The notes beneath the pieces were generated by a model. The model was not told where the DNA came from and searched no databases. It was given only the letters and a program-made list of their open reading frames with translations. The translations under genes and the position numbers were made by a program. Shown here piece by piece: positions 55,706 through 64,000 of a DNA stretch of 64,000 nt. This DNA comes from UBA2030 sp049969475 (lineage in GTDB: Bacteria > Bacteroidota > Bacteroidia > Bacteroidales > TTA-H9): assembly GCA_049969475.1 (NCBI GenBank), contig JBMFOU010000017.1:1-64000 (forward strand), given 5' to 3'. How positions within the stretch are numbered: position 1 is the stretch's first letter; every line of letters begins with the position of its first letter.

Positions 55706-56590
55706 ATGGTTAATAGACCTACCTTATTAGCCCCATTAAAATTGCTGAAGCTGAGAATAGTTGTGGTGGCCGGGGGGCTGGTCATATCTTATGAGAGCGC
55801 TGTGGCGCAGCTTTCTGACACACTCAGGGAGGCGATAAGCCTGAAAAAAGACGCTTTATCTTTTTTTCATAGGAGTCTGAATGCTGAGAAAAAAATTTTT
55901 CTTTCGCCTACACAGTGGAACGACCGCGATTGGATGACGTTAGCCATCCTTCTCTCGGGTGGGGGCATGATTATGGGTAATGACCGTGAAATTTTTCATC
56001 AGATTCAGGACTGGCGGAGTGGCACGGGCGATAGGGTAGCCCGCTACTTTGCCGAACCCATAGGATCAGGGCTTTTAAGTTTGCCTTTATTGGCTGTGAT
56101 GTATGCTGGAGGGCGTATAGGAGACAACCCCCGAATAGCCCAGGCAGCCATGGCCGGAGCAAGTGCTTTTGTGGTTACAGTATTCAACGTGCAAATCATG
56201 AAAAGCCTCATGGGTAGGGAACGCCCCACGAAGACCGACAATCCCTATGTTTTCCATGGCCCCACGCTGCGCAACGATGCCCTGCCCTCGGGGCACACGG
56301 CAGTTGCTTTTGCCATGGCCACTGCAATAGCCACATGCTATGATGACAATCCCTGGCTGAATGCCGGACTTTGGGCCACAGCAGCCCTTACCGGATGGTC
56401 GCGAATTAACGATGGAAAACACTGGCCATCGGATGTTTTTGCCGGAGCCGTCTTAGGTTATTACATGGGCCGGTGGGTGGGAAGGCAATGGAAAATGGAT
56501 AGGGCGGGGAAAACTCTATCCAGCATCTCGCTGCAACCCATGCTTGCTCCACAGGGCACGGGTTTTCGATTAGCCTGGAACCTAAGGTAA
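55706..56590 (+). CDS. PAP2-family phosphatase
   Basis: A 294-residue protein with the three phosphatase motifs in order: KSLMGRERP, LPSGHTAVAF and SRINDGKHWPSDV. They are arranged over four to five hydrophobic helices in the C-terminal half. A signal-like segment (LRIVVVAGGLVISYESAVAQ) precedes a periplasmic region. Likely substrates are lipid phosphates such as undecaprenyl pyrophosphate or phosphatidic acid. It diverges from the 7TM kinase with only 43 bases between starts and ends 3 bases before the convergent HAD gene. Confidence 0.88.
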   Translation: MVNRPTLLAPLKLLKLRIVVVAGGLVISYESAVAQLSDTLREAISLKKDALSFFHRSLNAEKKIFLSPTQWNDRDWMTLAILLSGGGMIMGNDREIFHQIQDWRSGTGDRVARYFAEPIGSGLLSLPLLAVMYAGGRIGDNPRIAQAAMAGASAFVVTVFNVQIMKSLMGRERPTKTDNPYVFHGPTLRNDALPSGHTAVAFAMATAIATCYDDNPWLNAGLWATAALTGWSRINDGKHWPSDVFAGAVLGYYMGRWVGRQWKMDRAGKTLSSISLQPMLAPQGTGFRLAWNLR

Positions 56591-56593
56591 GGC

Positions 56594-57406
56594 TCAGCCA
56601 CCTTTGCGGGAAATGGCATCTATGGCCATGAGGAGGCTGTGCATAAGATCGCTGTGGGTAGAGTAATCGGCTGAAAGCAAATTGGTAACCCTTCCGTCTT
56701 CCAGAAAATCCCAGGCCCGGCTCCATCGTTCGCGCCGATGCTTGTCGTATACACCTATAGCTACCCCTCCATACCGCTTCACCAGCGAGAAACAGGGTAT
56801 ATCCGTCAGTCCATCGCCTACAAAAATCATTTTTTCCATGGGTATGCGAAATCCCTGCGTTCGCCGGTTAACGGCATAATGGTCGGCTCGCGACTCAGGG
56901 CCAATAAGCCCCTTGGAAATTTGAAACAAATAGCGGGTTTTATCGGTGAATGAAATAATGTTGCGTGGAAATACGATACGCCCATCGTCGGCATAATGAA
57001 ACTCGCTGGCCCATATATCCGTGAAATAACGGGCAATACGTGTATTGCGAACAATCTCTCCTATGCCAGAACTGATGATGTAAAATTCGAGTCTGAGATC
57101 GGGATGATGGTCGGCTACATATTTGAGCAAATAAGGGAACAAACGGGTAACCCCCGTATGAAATCGCAATTTCCCTGCAAATTCTTTCAAACGCTCGCGC
57201 GTGATACGGGTTTGTTCGGAGGACTCTGAAAGTTGGATAAGCGCATAGAGATAGGCAGGTATGGGGTCCCACCCGTCCTGGTCGAGCGGGCCAACGGTTT
57301 CTTTCCAAAATTTGCCAGCATCCACTCCTATCCAGTCGAGAAACGAAGAAGTACTGTCGGGGGCCAGTGTATCGTCGAAATCAAAAACCAGAGCGGCTAT
57401 AGCCAT
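56594..57406 (-). CDS. HAD-superfamily hydrolase
   Basis: A 270-residue HAD phosphatase. ATG 57406 places the nucleophile motif VFDFDDTLAPDST at the N-terminus; the longer frame adds unrelated residues. Motif II is YIISSG, and motif III/IV is IFVGDGLTDIPCFSLV. The size and the large helical cap (residues of about 30-110) fit phosphoserine-phosphatase-like proteins, but the substrate cannot be told. It converges on the PAP2 gene. Confidence 0.85.
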   Translation of the reverse strand: MAIAALVFDFDDTLAPDSTSSFLDWIGVDAGKFWKETVGPLDQDGWDPIPAYLYALIQLSESSEQTRITRERLKEFAGKLRFHTGVTRLFPYLLKYVADHHPDLRLEFYIISSGIGEIVRNTRIARYFTDIWASEFHYADDGRIVFPRNIISFTDKTRYLFQISKGLIGPESRADHYAVNRRTQGFRIPMEKMIFVGDGLTDIPCFSLVKRYGGVAIGVYDKHRRERWSRAWDFLEDGRVTNLLSADYSTHSDLMHSLLMAIDAISRKGG

Positions 57407-57479
57407 TTCATAAAGCTTTGATGCAAAAATAAGTTTTAATAAGACTCCCTCTATCTTCCGCAAATACCGCAAAAATCCA

Positions 57480-57487
57480 TACTTTTG
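57480..57487 (+). promoter_or_regulatory. -7 element for the sugar transporter gene
   Basis: TACTTTTG matches TAnnTTTG, 46 bases before the transporter ATG. No well-spaced -33 box is seen. Confidence 0.5.
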
Positions 57488-57533
57488 CCTCAACCCCTCG
57501 CATTATACAAAACAATCATTCAATCAATAATTT

Positions 57534-58871
57534 ATGCTGACCAAGAGCAAACCTCACCTTTCCTTCTGGCAAATATGGAACATGAGTGTAGGGTTTTTAG
57601 GCATACAATTCGGGTTCGCCCTTCAAAACGCCAATGCCAGCCGCATTTTACAGACTTTTGGAGCAGATGTGGAGCATTTGTCATGGTTTTGGATTGCTGC
57701 TCCGCTTACCGGAATGATTGTTCAGCCCATCATAGGTCATTTCAGCGACCGCACCTGGTGTAGGCTGGGACGACGCAGACCCTATTTTCTGGCAGGGGCT
57801 ATCCTGGCGTCGCTGGCTCTGGTTTTCATGCCCAATGCAGCCCTGCTCACCACGGTGGTGGCTCCCATGTTTATAGGCGCAGGTATTCTCATGATAATGG
57901 ACGCCAGCATTAATGTAGCCATGGAACCCTTTCGCGCCCTGGTGGCCGATATGTTACCCTCAGACCAGCGCACCCTGGGCTTTTCCATCCAAACCTCTCT
58001 TATCGGTATAGGTGCCGTAGTAGGTTCATGGCTTCCGTATATCCTGGCCGAATGGGTGGGCATCAGCAAAATAGCCCCCGAAGGACAGGTGCCCGATAAC
58101 GTGATATTTTCCTTTTATGTAGGGGCTGCCGTTTTCTTGGGCACTATCCTCTGGACGGTAAGCACCACCCGCGAGTATAGCCCTGAACAAATGGAACTGT
58201 TTAGCGGAGAAAAAAGAAATGAAAAGGAAGGCTTCAGCCAAATTTTTAAAGATTTCGCCAACATTCCACTCACCATGCGTCAACTGGGCTTGGTGCAGTT
58301 TTTCTCGTGGTTTGCTCTTTTCGGCATGTGGGTATTCACCACTCCTGCTGTTGCCGTTCACATCTATGGAGCTCCCATTGGCGACACCTCGAGCGAAAAC
58401 TTTCAGAATGCCGGTAACTGGGTAGGTATTTGCTTCGGTGTTTACAACGGGGTGTCGGCCCTTTATGCCTTCGTTTTACCCGTGTTGGCCCACCGCATTG
58501 GGCGCAAACGTACCCACGCCCTTTCGCTCACCCTTGGGGGACTGAGCCTGATATCCATCTTCTTCATCAAATCCCCTCTCCTGCTGCTTCTTCCCATGGT
58601 AGGCATTGGCATTGCCTGGGGAAGCATTCTGGCTATGCCCTACGCCATTTTGGCCGGCAGTCTGCCTGCACACAAAATGGGCATTTACATGGGTATTTTC
58701 AACTTTTTTATCACCATTCCACAGATTATCAATGGAATTTTTGGCGGGCCCATCGTTAAACGAATCTTTCAAAACCAGGCCATTTATGCGCTGATGATGG
58801 CCGGTATTTTTATGCTTATTGCCGCCATTGCTGTTAATTTTGTAAACGACAGGGATGATGTCAAATCTTGA
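57534..58871 (+). CDS. SLC45-like MFS sugar transporter (maltose/maltodextrin type)
   Basis: A 445-residue protein with 12 predicted helices. Family landmarks of the SLC45/sucrose-maltose branch are FGFALQNANASRI, GHFSDRTWCRLGRRRPYFL (the loop motif after helix 2), MEPFRALVADMLP, and GMWVFTTPAVAVHIYG. It lies 34 bases before malQ, so it probably imports maltose or short maltodextrins that malQ then processes. The same pairing is frequent in Bacteroidota. Confidence 0.88.
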   Translation: MLTKSKPHLSFWQIWNMSVGFLGIQFGFALQNANASRILQTFGADVEHLSWFWIAAPLTGMIVQPIIGHFSDRTWCRLGRRRPYFLAGAILASLALVFMPNAALLTTVVAPMFIGAGILMIMDASINVAMEPFRALVADMLPSDQRTLGFSIQTSLIGIGAVVGSWLPYILAEWVGISKIAPEGQVPDNVIFSFYVGAAVFLGTILWTVSTTREYSPEQMELFSGEKRNEKEGFSQIFKDFANIPLTMRQLGLVQFFSWFALFGMWVFTTPAVAVHIYGAPIGDTSSENFQNAGNWVGICFGVYNGVSALYAFVLPVLAHRIGRKRTHALSLTLGGLSLISIFFIKSPLLLLLPMVGIGIAWGSILAMPYAILAGSLPAHKMGIYMGIFNFFITIPQIINGIFGGPIVKRIFQNQAIYALMMAGIFMLIAAIAVNFVNDRDDVKS

Positions 58872-58905
58872 ATGACACATTTTATTCACCTAAAAATATG
58901 GTTTT

Positions 58906-60393
58906 ATGGCTATTGCACGCAAAAGTGGCATTCTTCTTCATATTACCTCATTACCAGGCCCTTATGGTATAGGAACCATGAGTACCGAAGCCCGGCGATT
59001 CGTCGATTTTCTGGCTGAGGCCAAACAAAAAATCTGGCAGATTCTTCCGTTGGGGCCCACAGGCTATGGCGACTCACCTTATCAAAGCTTCTCGACCTTT
59101 GCAGGAAATCCCCTTTTGATTGATTTCGACCAGCTGATAGAAAAAGGTTGGTTACCGGATGCCGAGCTCGACCAGGCTCCCGGAAACGACAAATGGGTGG
59201 ACTTCGGCCCGGTCATCGATTTTAAGTTCAAAAAACTCTGGATTGCTTACCGGGGATTTATGGAAGCCGCTTCACGCGAAGACAAGCTGGGCTTTGCCGA
59301 ATTTTGTACCCAAAGAGCATGGCTGCACGACTACAGTCTCTTCATGGAACTAAAAAATTTCCATCAGGGCAAGCCCTGGTACCTATGGGAGGATCCCTAT
59401 AAATTCAGAAATTCAGAAGCGCTGAACCAATTTGCCCGCGAGCACGAGGCAGCCATTAATTTCTGGAAATTCCTTCAATTTGTATTTTTCAGGCAATGGA
59501 CAGAAATCAAGCGGTATGCCAATGACAGAGGGATTCAGATTATAGGTGATATCCCCATATTCATCGCTCACGACAGTGCCGATGCCTGGAGTCACCCCGA
59601 GGTATTTTTATTCGACGAAAACCGTAATCCCACCTTGGTTGCCGGCGTTCCACCCGACTATTTCAGCGAAACCGGCCAACTATGGGGAAATCCGCTGTAT
59701 AATTGGGACTACCTCAAACAAACGCAATTCCACTGGTGGGTTGAGCGAGTGAGAGGCAATCTTGATTTGTACGACCTTATCCGTATCGACCATTTCCGCG
59801 GATTTGCTGCCTACTGGGCCGTTCCCTTCGGCGAAAGCACTGCCATCAACGGCCAATGGCGTCCTGCTCCGGGACATGAATTATTCGATACCATACGCAA
59901 AGAATTGGGCAATCTGCCCATTATTGCCGAAGACCTGGGTGTCATTACCCCCGATGTGGAGGAATTACGCGACCATTTTGGCTTTCCCGGAATGAAGGTG
60001 CTCCAGTTTGCCTTTAATCCCATGAAAGGAAACGAATACCTGCCACACAACTATCCACATGCCAATTGTATCTGCTATACCGGTACCCACGACAACAACA
60101 CCACACTCGGCTGGTTTAACGACCTGGATGAAGAAACGCGCAACCATGTGATTAGCTATCTCCCTGGGGGAGGGGAAAACACGGTGTGGAAATTTATCCG
60201 CCTGGCATGGTCGTCGGTAGCTTCGGTAGCCATTGTTCCCATGCAGGATGTACTGGAACTAGGATCCAAGGCTCGCATGAATACCCCTGGCAAACCCTCA
60301 GGTAACTGGCAGTGGCGTTTCAAAACTGAGGAATACGACCCCGAAATTACGCGCAAGCTTCGCTCTATCACTGAATTGTACGATAGAGATTAG
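58906..60393 (+). CDS. malQ: 4-alpha-glucanotransferase (amylomaltase)
   Basis: A 495-residue GH77 enzyme of typical length. Visible are the N-terminal SGILLHITSLPGPYGIG, the nucleophile segment LIRIDHFRGFAAYW, the acid/base segment PIIAEDLGVITPDVE and CYTGTHDNNTTLGW with the third catalytic acid. It transfers alpha-1,4-glucan chains between maltodextrins in the cytosol. A strong terminator follows. Confidence 0.96.
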   Translation: MAIARKSGILLHITSLPGPYGIGTMSTEARRFVDFLAEAKQKIWQILPLGPTGYGDSPYQSFSTFAGNPLLIDFDQLIEKGWLPDAELDQAPGNDKWVDFGPVIDFKFKKLWIAYRGFMEAASREDKLGFAEFCTQRAWLHDYSLFMELKNFHQGKPWYLWEDPYKFRNSEALNQFAREHEAAINFWKFLQFVFFRQWTEIKRYANDRGIQIIGDIPIFIAHDSADAWSHPEVFLFDENRNPTLVAGVPPDYFSETGQLWGNPLYNWDYLKQTQFHWWVERVRGNLDLYDLIRIDHFRGFAAYWAVPFGESTAINGQWRPAPGHELFDTIRKELGNLPIIAEDLGVITPDVEELRDHFGFPGMKVLQFAFNPMKGNEYLPHNYPHANCICYTGTHDNNTTLGWFNDLDEETRNHVISYLPGGGENTVWKFIRLAWSSVASVAIVPMQDVLELGSKARMNTPGKPSGNWQWRFKTEEYDPEITRKLRSITELYDRD

Positions 60394-60414
60394 TTTTTTC
60401 TCTAAAACCTTACT

Positions 60415-60446
60415 ACGCCTCCGCCCCAAAATATCACCGGAGGCGT
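60415..60446 (+). terminator. Intrinsic terminator after malQ
   Basis: A perfect 9-base stem (60415-60423 with 60438-60446), a 14-base loop and a long T tract. Confidence 0.9.
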
Positions 60447-60590
60447 TTTTTTATTGGAATTTTTCCAAAAATAGTTCAAGTATATATTCTTCTCACTAAG
60501 CTTAATTTTGATTTAAAAAAGCCAATGCCCAATAGTTTTTTAGTCCTGATAAAAAATTTCCCAAAAATGTGATTTTAAAAATAAAAACCT

Positions 60591-60598
60591 TAATTTTG
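60591..60598 (+). promoter_or_regulatory. Candidate -7 element for the hybrid kinase
   Basis: TAATTTTG matches TAnnTTTG, 42 bases upstream of the kinase ATG. No clear -33 box. Confidence 0.45.
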
Positions 60599-60640
60599 AA
60601 TTCAGATCCACTGCTCTAATAATTAGCTTAAAAACCTTCG

Positions 60641-63600
60641 ATGGAACTGAGCGACTATAAAATATTTCATTCACTGGCTTTGGGTTTTGCCCTGCACGAG
60701 ATTATTTGCGATGATCAAGGAGAGCCCACCGATTATCTGTTTTTGGATATCAATGAAGCGTTTACGCGCATGACAGGACTCTCACCTGACTTTGTAATAG
60801 GAAAAACGGTTAAACAAATTTTGCCTGGGGTAGAAGATTATTGGATAAAAAGATATGGGAAGGTAGCATTGACCGGGCAACCCGATAGTTTCGAAAATTT
60901 CTCCGGGGATCTCGGTAAAAAATACAGAGTTTCAGCCTTTTGCCCAGAGAAAGGTTATTTTGGGGTGCTTTTTGATGATGTTACCCCCATCGAGAAACTG
61001 AGTAAAAAGCTCTTGGACGCCGAAAATAAGTACCAACGTTTTTTTAGCCTTTCCAACGACGGAATCATCATTATCAACCGTGAAGGCTTAATTCATGACT
61101 CCAACGACCGTTTCTCGGAGTTTGTGGGCATCAGCCGTCCACGCTTAATAGGCTCATCGCTGCTTGATTTATGTGCCAGAGACAGAAAAGAAAATCTGAG
61201 GCAAGTGCTATCCACTCTTTTTGAAGAAGGGAGCCTGCGCGAGGAAGTTGCCCTCATCGATGCAAACGGAAATACCCTTATTCTGGAACTATTGGCGAAT
61301 GTTTACGATGCAAGATCTGAGCTCGCCCTTTGCAATCTGCGCAACATTACCGAACGAAAGCAACTGGAAGAAGAGAAAGAGGAATATCACCAACGTGTAG
61401 AAGCCATTTTTAAGCAGGATGCCTTGGGAATAGCCTACCTGACTCCCACCATGTATATCGAGAATTGCAATGAAAAATTTTGCAAGATTTTAGGCTATCC
61501 TGCCGACATGCTGTTAGGAAAACCCTTCGATACGCTGCTGCACCCCGAAGACCGGGCATTCTACCACCCCACCCTGGCCTTGTTGAGTGAAACAGGTCAA
61601 AACCACACCATGGTAAATCGGCTGATAAACCAAAAAGGAGAAGTGATTTACGTTAAAAGGGTGGTAAGCGCTGTAATGGATAAAGCAGGCAAGCCAGCTC
61701 ATTATATAGCATTCCTTGAAGACATCACTTCACAAAAGCAAGCCGAAGAAGCATTAAACGTTCATCAGCAACTCCATACCCGCATTCTCAATGACATTAC
61801 TGAACTGCTGGTTCGATGGAAACCCGATGGTACCATTGTATTCTCCAACAAGGCTTATAAAGAATATTACAAGCAGACGCATAATGACGAAGAGATTAAA
61901 AACAATTTGTTTGAAAACATCACGGGAGAAGCTATTCAGAGGCTCAAATCCCATGTCGCCCAACTTACACCTAAAACTCCTGTAGTACTGGAAAAGCATG
62001 AAACTTTTGGGAAAGACGGTTCACGGTGGCATCTCTGGACCGATAGGGGAATATTTGATAAGGCTGGCAACCTCATCGAAATACAATCGATAGGACTGGA
62101 TATCACCGAACTTGAGAAAGCTTCCACGGAAGCCAAAACCCAGCAAACTTTTTTCGAAGAACTTTTTAACAACAGCCCCTATGCGCTCGTGTTTTTGGAT
62201 CTGAACAATCGCGTATTGCGTATCAATAAAGCTTTTACCCAAATCTTCGGCTATACACCAGAGGAGGCCGTGGGCAAAGCCATTAACGAATTGGTGGTCC
62301 CAGAGGGTATGCAAGGCGAATGGGCCAAGTTTATAGGTAAAATTATTAAGGATGAGGAAGTTTTCCTAGAAACCCTGCTTAAAAGAAAAGATGGCTCCCT
62401 TTTTGAAGCAAGACTCACGGGCAGGCCCGTAAATCTCGGGGGTAAATTTCTGGGTATTTTCGGAATATATGAAGACATTACTCAGCAGAAGCAGAATCAG
62501 CGGCATCTGCAACGACACGCCCAACTCATCGAACTCATTCTGAGCATCACCCAGTCACCCAGTATGGACTACCGAAAAATGCTTACCCAAACGGTGAAAG
62601 AAGCTACCCGACTGATGGAAGCCGACTTTGGGGTTATTTTTGAATATAAACCGCATGTAAAAGAAGCTATTATACATGCCTACACCAACAGCTTTGAGTC
62701 GGAATGTTCGTTGCTCAACCGGCTCACGGTAATATTGGAAGAACCAGGTAACCTGATTTTGCAGTCCCTAAGCACCAACCACCCCATCATCTTGCAGGAC
62801 CAGAAAAAAGATGAGGCTGCAATTTTAGAGCAAATGTGCCCGGGCAAAGAAGTCAGAAGCATGATGCTTATTCCGGTCAGCTATGAAGGACATCTGGGTG
62901 CTGCCCTGGTTCTTGGTAGCCACAATAAAAACCATTTTGCTTCCGACAATCTCTCCGAGGGCACATTACTCATGGATGCTGTATGGAGAGCTGTGGAACA
63001 GCAAAGACTGGTTCAGGAACTCAGAAGAGCCTTACAAAAGGCAGAGGAAAGCGAAAAACTCAAATCGAGCTTCCTGGCCACCATGTCGCACGAGTTGCGT
63101 ACACCCCTCAATGCCATTATTGGTTTCTCAAGCCTTATCGATGAGAGCATGCCCATTGAGGACATCATGGATTCGGTACGAACCATTCAGGCCAGCGGTA
63201 ATCATCTGCTCAACCTGATTAACGACATGTTTCATCTCTCGGCCCTTGAAGCCGGGCATTCCTCTGTTGCGACCGAAACCATTTCTGTATCGCGTCTAAT
63301 GAGCGAAATCCATGACTTTATAAACTCATATCAACAGGTTGAAAATAAGCAAAATTTGCAGATCATTTACCGCCCCGACCCCTCGGCTGAAGAAATGAAA
63401 ATGGTAACCGACACCCAGAAACTCAACGATATACTGATTAATCTCATTAAAAATGCCATTAAATTTACAGACGAAGGCTTCGTAGAATATGGTTACCAGG
63501 TTAGTAATGAGACGATTACGTTTTTTGTGAAAGATAGCGGAGTAGGTATTCCGGAAGATAAATATGAAGTAATTTTTGAGAAATTCCGGCAGGGCGACGA

Positions 63601-64000
63601 CTCCAGCACACGCCGGCACGGTGGCACAGGCATTGGACTCACGCTGGTGAAAGGCCTCACGGAATTGTTAGGCGGAATAGTGTATTTCGAATCCACTGTG
63701 GGTAAAGGCTCCACGTTTTATGTAGAATTTCCCATTCAACTTAAGCCCGAAGATTTAAAGGAAAAATCCCAGGATACAATAAACCTTAAAGATTACACCC
63801 TGGTGGTAGTAGAAGACGAAATGACGAATTACCAGCTCATCGAGAGTATTCTAAAAAAATATCAGCCTAAATTGATCCATTTCACTGAGGGAGAAAGCGC
63901 GGTGAGCTACGTTGCATCAGGCCAGCCTGCTGATTTGGTGCTCATGGACATACGCCTGCCCGGTATCGATGGATTGGAAGCCACCCGACAAATCAGAAAA
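60641..64000 (+). CDS. Soluble hybrid histidine kinase (5 PAS, GAF, HisKA, HATPase, receiver), 3' end outside window
   Basis: The frame is open from ATG 60641 to the last base, 1,120 codons, with no stop. Five PAS-like domains come first (about 1-115, 130-245, 255-365, 380-490, 500-615), for example LSNDGIIIINREGLI and LFNNSPYALVFLDLNN. A GAF domain (about 630-790) follows. HisKA has H-box FLATMSHELRTPLNAI (near 816), and the HATPase has LINLIKNAIKF, DSGVGIPED and GTGIGLTLV. A receiver domain starts near 1047 (VVVEDEMTNY) with its phospho-acceptor in LVLMDIRLPGIDG. No membrane helix is seen, so it is cytosolic. Signal unknown. Confidence 0.92.
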   Translation, partial: MELSDYKIFHSLALGFALHEIICDDQGEPTDYLFLDINEAFTRMTGLSPDFVIGKTVKQILPGVEDYWIKRYGKVALTGQPDSFENFSGDLGKKYRVSAFCPEKGYFGVLFDDVTPIEKLSKKLLDAENKYQRFFSLSNDGIIIINREGLIHDSNDRFSEFVGISRPRLIGSSLLDLCARDRKENLRQVLSTLFEEGSLREEVALIDANGNTLILELLANVYDARSELALCNLRNITERKQLEEEKEEYHQRVEAIFKQDALGIAYLTPTMYIENCNEKFCKILGYPADMLLGKPFDTLLHPEDRAFYHPTLALLSETGQNHTMVNRLINQKGEVIYVKRVVSAVMDKAGKPAHYIAFLEDITSQKQAEEALNVHQQLHTRILNDITELLVRWKPDGTIVFSNKAYKEYYKQTHNDEEIKNNLFENITGEAIQRLKSHVAQLTPKTPVVLEKHETFGKDGSRWHLWTDRGIFDKAGNLIEIQSIGLDITELEKASTEAKTQQTFFEELFNNSPYALVFLDLNNRVLRINKAFTQIFGYTPEEAVGKAINELVVPEGMQGEWAKFIGKIIKDEEVFLETLLKRKDGSLFEARLTGRPVNLGGKFLGIFGIYEDITQQKQNQRHLQRHAQLIELILSITQSPSMDYRKMLTQTVKEATRLMEADFGVIFEYKPHVKEAIIHAYTNSFESECSLLNRLTVILEEPGNLILQSLSTNHPIILQDQKKDEAAILEQMCPGKEVRSMMLIPVSYEGHLGAALVLGSHNKNHFASDNLSEGTLLMDAVWRAVEQQRLVQELRRALQKAEESEKLKSSFLATMSHELRTPLNAIIGFSSLIDESMPIEDIMDSVRTIQASGNHLLNLINDMFHLSALEAGHSSVATETISVSRLMSEIHDFINSYQQVENKQNLQIIYRPDPSAEEMKMVTDTQKLNDILINLIKNAIKFTDEGFVEYGYQVSNETITFFVKDSGVGIPEDKYEVIFEKFRQGDDSSTRRHGGTGIGLTLVKGLTELLGGIVYFESTVGKGSTFYVEFPIQLKPEDLKEKSQDTINLKDYTLVVVEDEMTNYQLIESILKKYQPKLIHFTEGESAVSYVASGQPADLVLMDIRLPGIDGLEATRQIRK

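Overview
The window reads as a chromosomal segment of a Bacteroidota (Bacteroidales/Marinilabiliales-like) bacterium. The reasons are internal: many genes are preceded by the phylum's -7 element TAnnTTTG, several with a TTTG -33 box 18-19 bases upstream, and Shine-Dalgarno sequences are largely absent. The gene families also fit: a five-repeat DUF349 protein, DUF1573, DUF2723/GT117, TPR-type histidine kinases, a Memo-AMMECR1 fusion, a DAK2-DegV fusion and a patatin with an outer-membrane barrel. A four-subunit 2-oxoacid:ferredoxin oxidoreductase suggests anaerobic or microaerobic metabolism. No phage, integrase, transposase or CRISPR array was seen.

Layout. 0-9.5 kb: the end of a TetR regulator, DUF349 protein, aminotransferase, DUF1573 protein, CPA2 antiporter with a cytoplasmic tail, a lipoprotein and a FakA-FakB-like fusion. 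9.5-10.8 kb: two diverged tRNA-Val genes (anticodons GAC and CAC), then crcB and a DUF190 gene. 10.8-14 kb: a TPR-PAS-histidine kinase that is split by one missing base. 14-21 kb: a PIF1-like helicase, then a run containing a sugar-kinase/RapZ fusion, a 50-aa Cys4 protein, a MurU-like nucleotidyltransferase and an AddB-like nuclease. 21-25.7 kb: Memo-AMMECR1, serC, a small lipoprotein and an MscS channel. 26-28.7 kb: the vor/kor operon. 29-32.7 kb: an enolase C-terminal fragment with its own promoter, an MFS transporter, an unknown protein and a broken dynamin-like GTPase. 33-40.6 kb: tRNA-Gln, a GT117 membrane protein, rplS and a large secreted (alpha/alpha)6 glycosidase-like protein with a ThuA-like head. 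41-47.5 kb: a decaying block holding a lipoprotein with a frameshifted signal peptide and two tandem degenerate beta-propeller genes, interrupted by an opposite-strand cysH. 47.5-58.9 kb: TlpA-like thioredoxin, MBL hydrolase, Mpl ligase, patatin-barrel protein, 7TM histidine kinase, PAP2 phosphatase, HAD hydrolase and an SLC45-like sugar transporter. 58.9-64 kb: malQ and a hybrid histidine kinase that runs off the end.

How genes fit together. The amino-sugar kinase/RapZ fusion, the MurU-like enzyme and, 33 kb away, Mpl all fit cell-wall sugar and peptide salvage. The SLC45 transporter next to malQ fits maltodextrin use. The vor/kor genes form a complete enzyme. Four frame disruptions fall at A-runs and are each repaired by adding one A. 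Either the assembly carries homopolymer errors or these genes are decaying; reads across the sites would decide.
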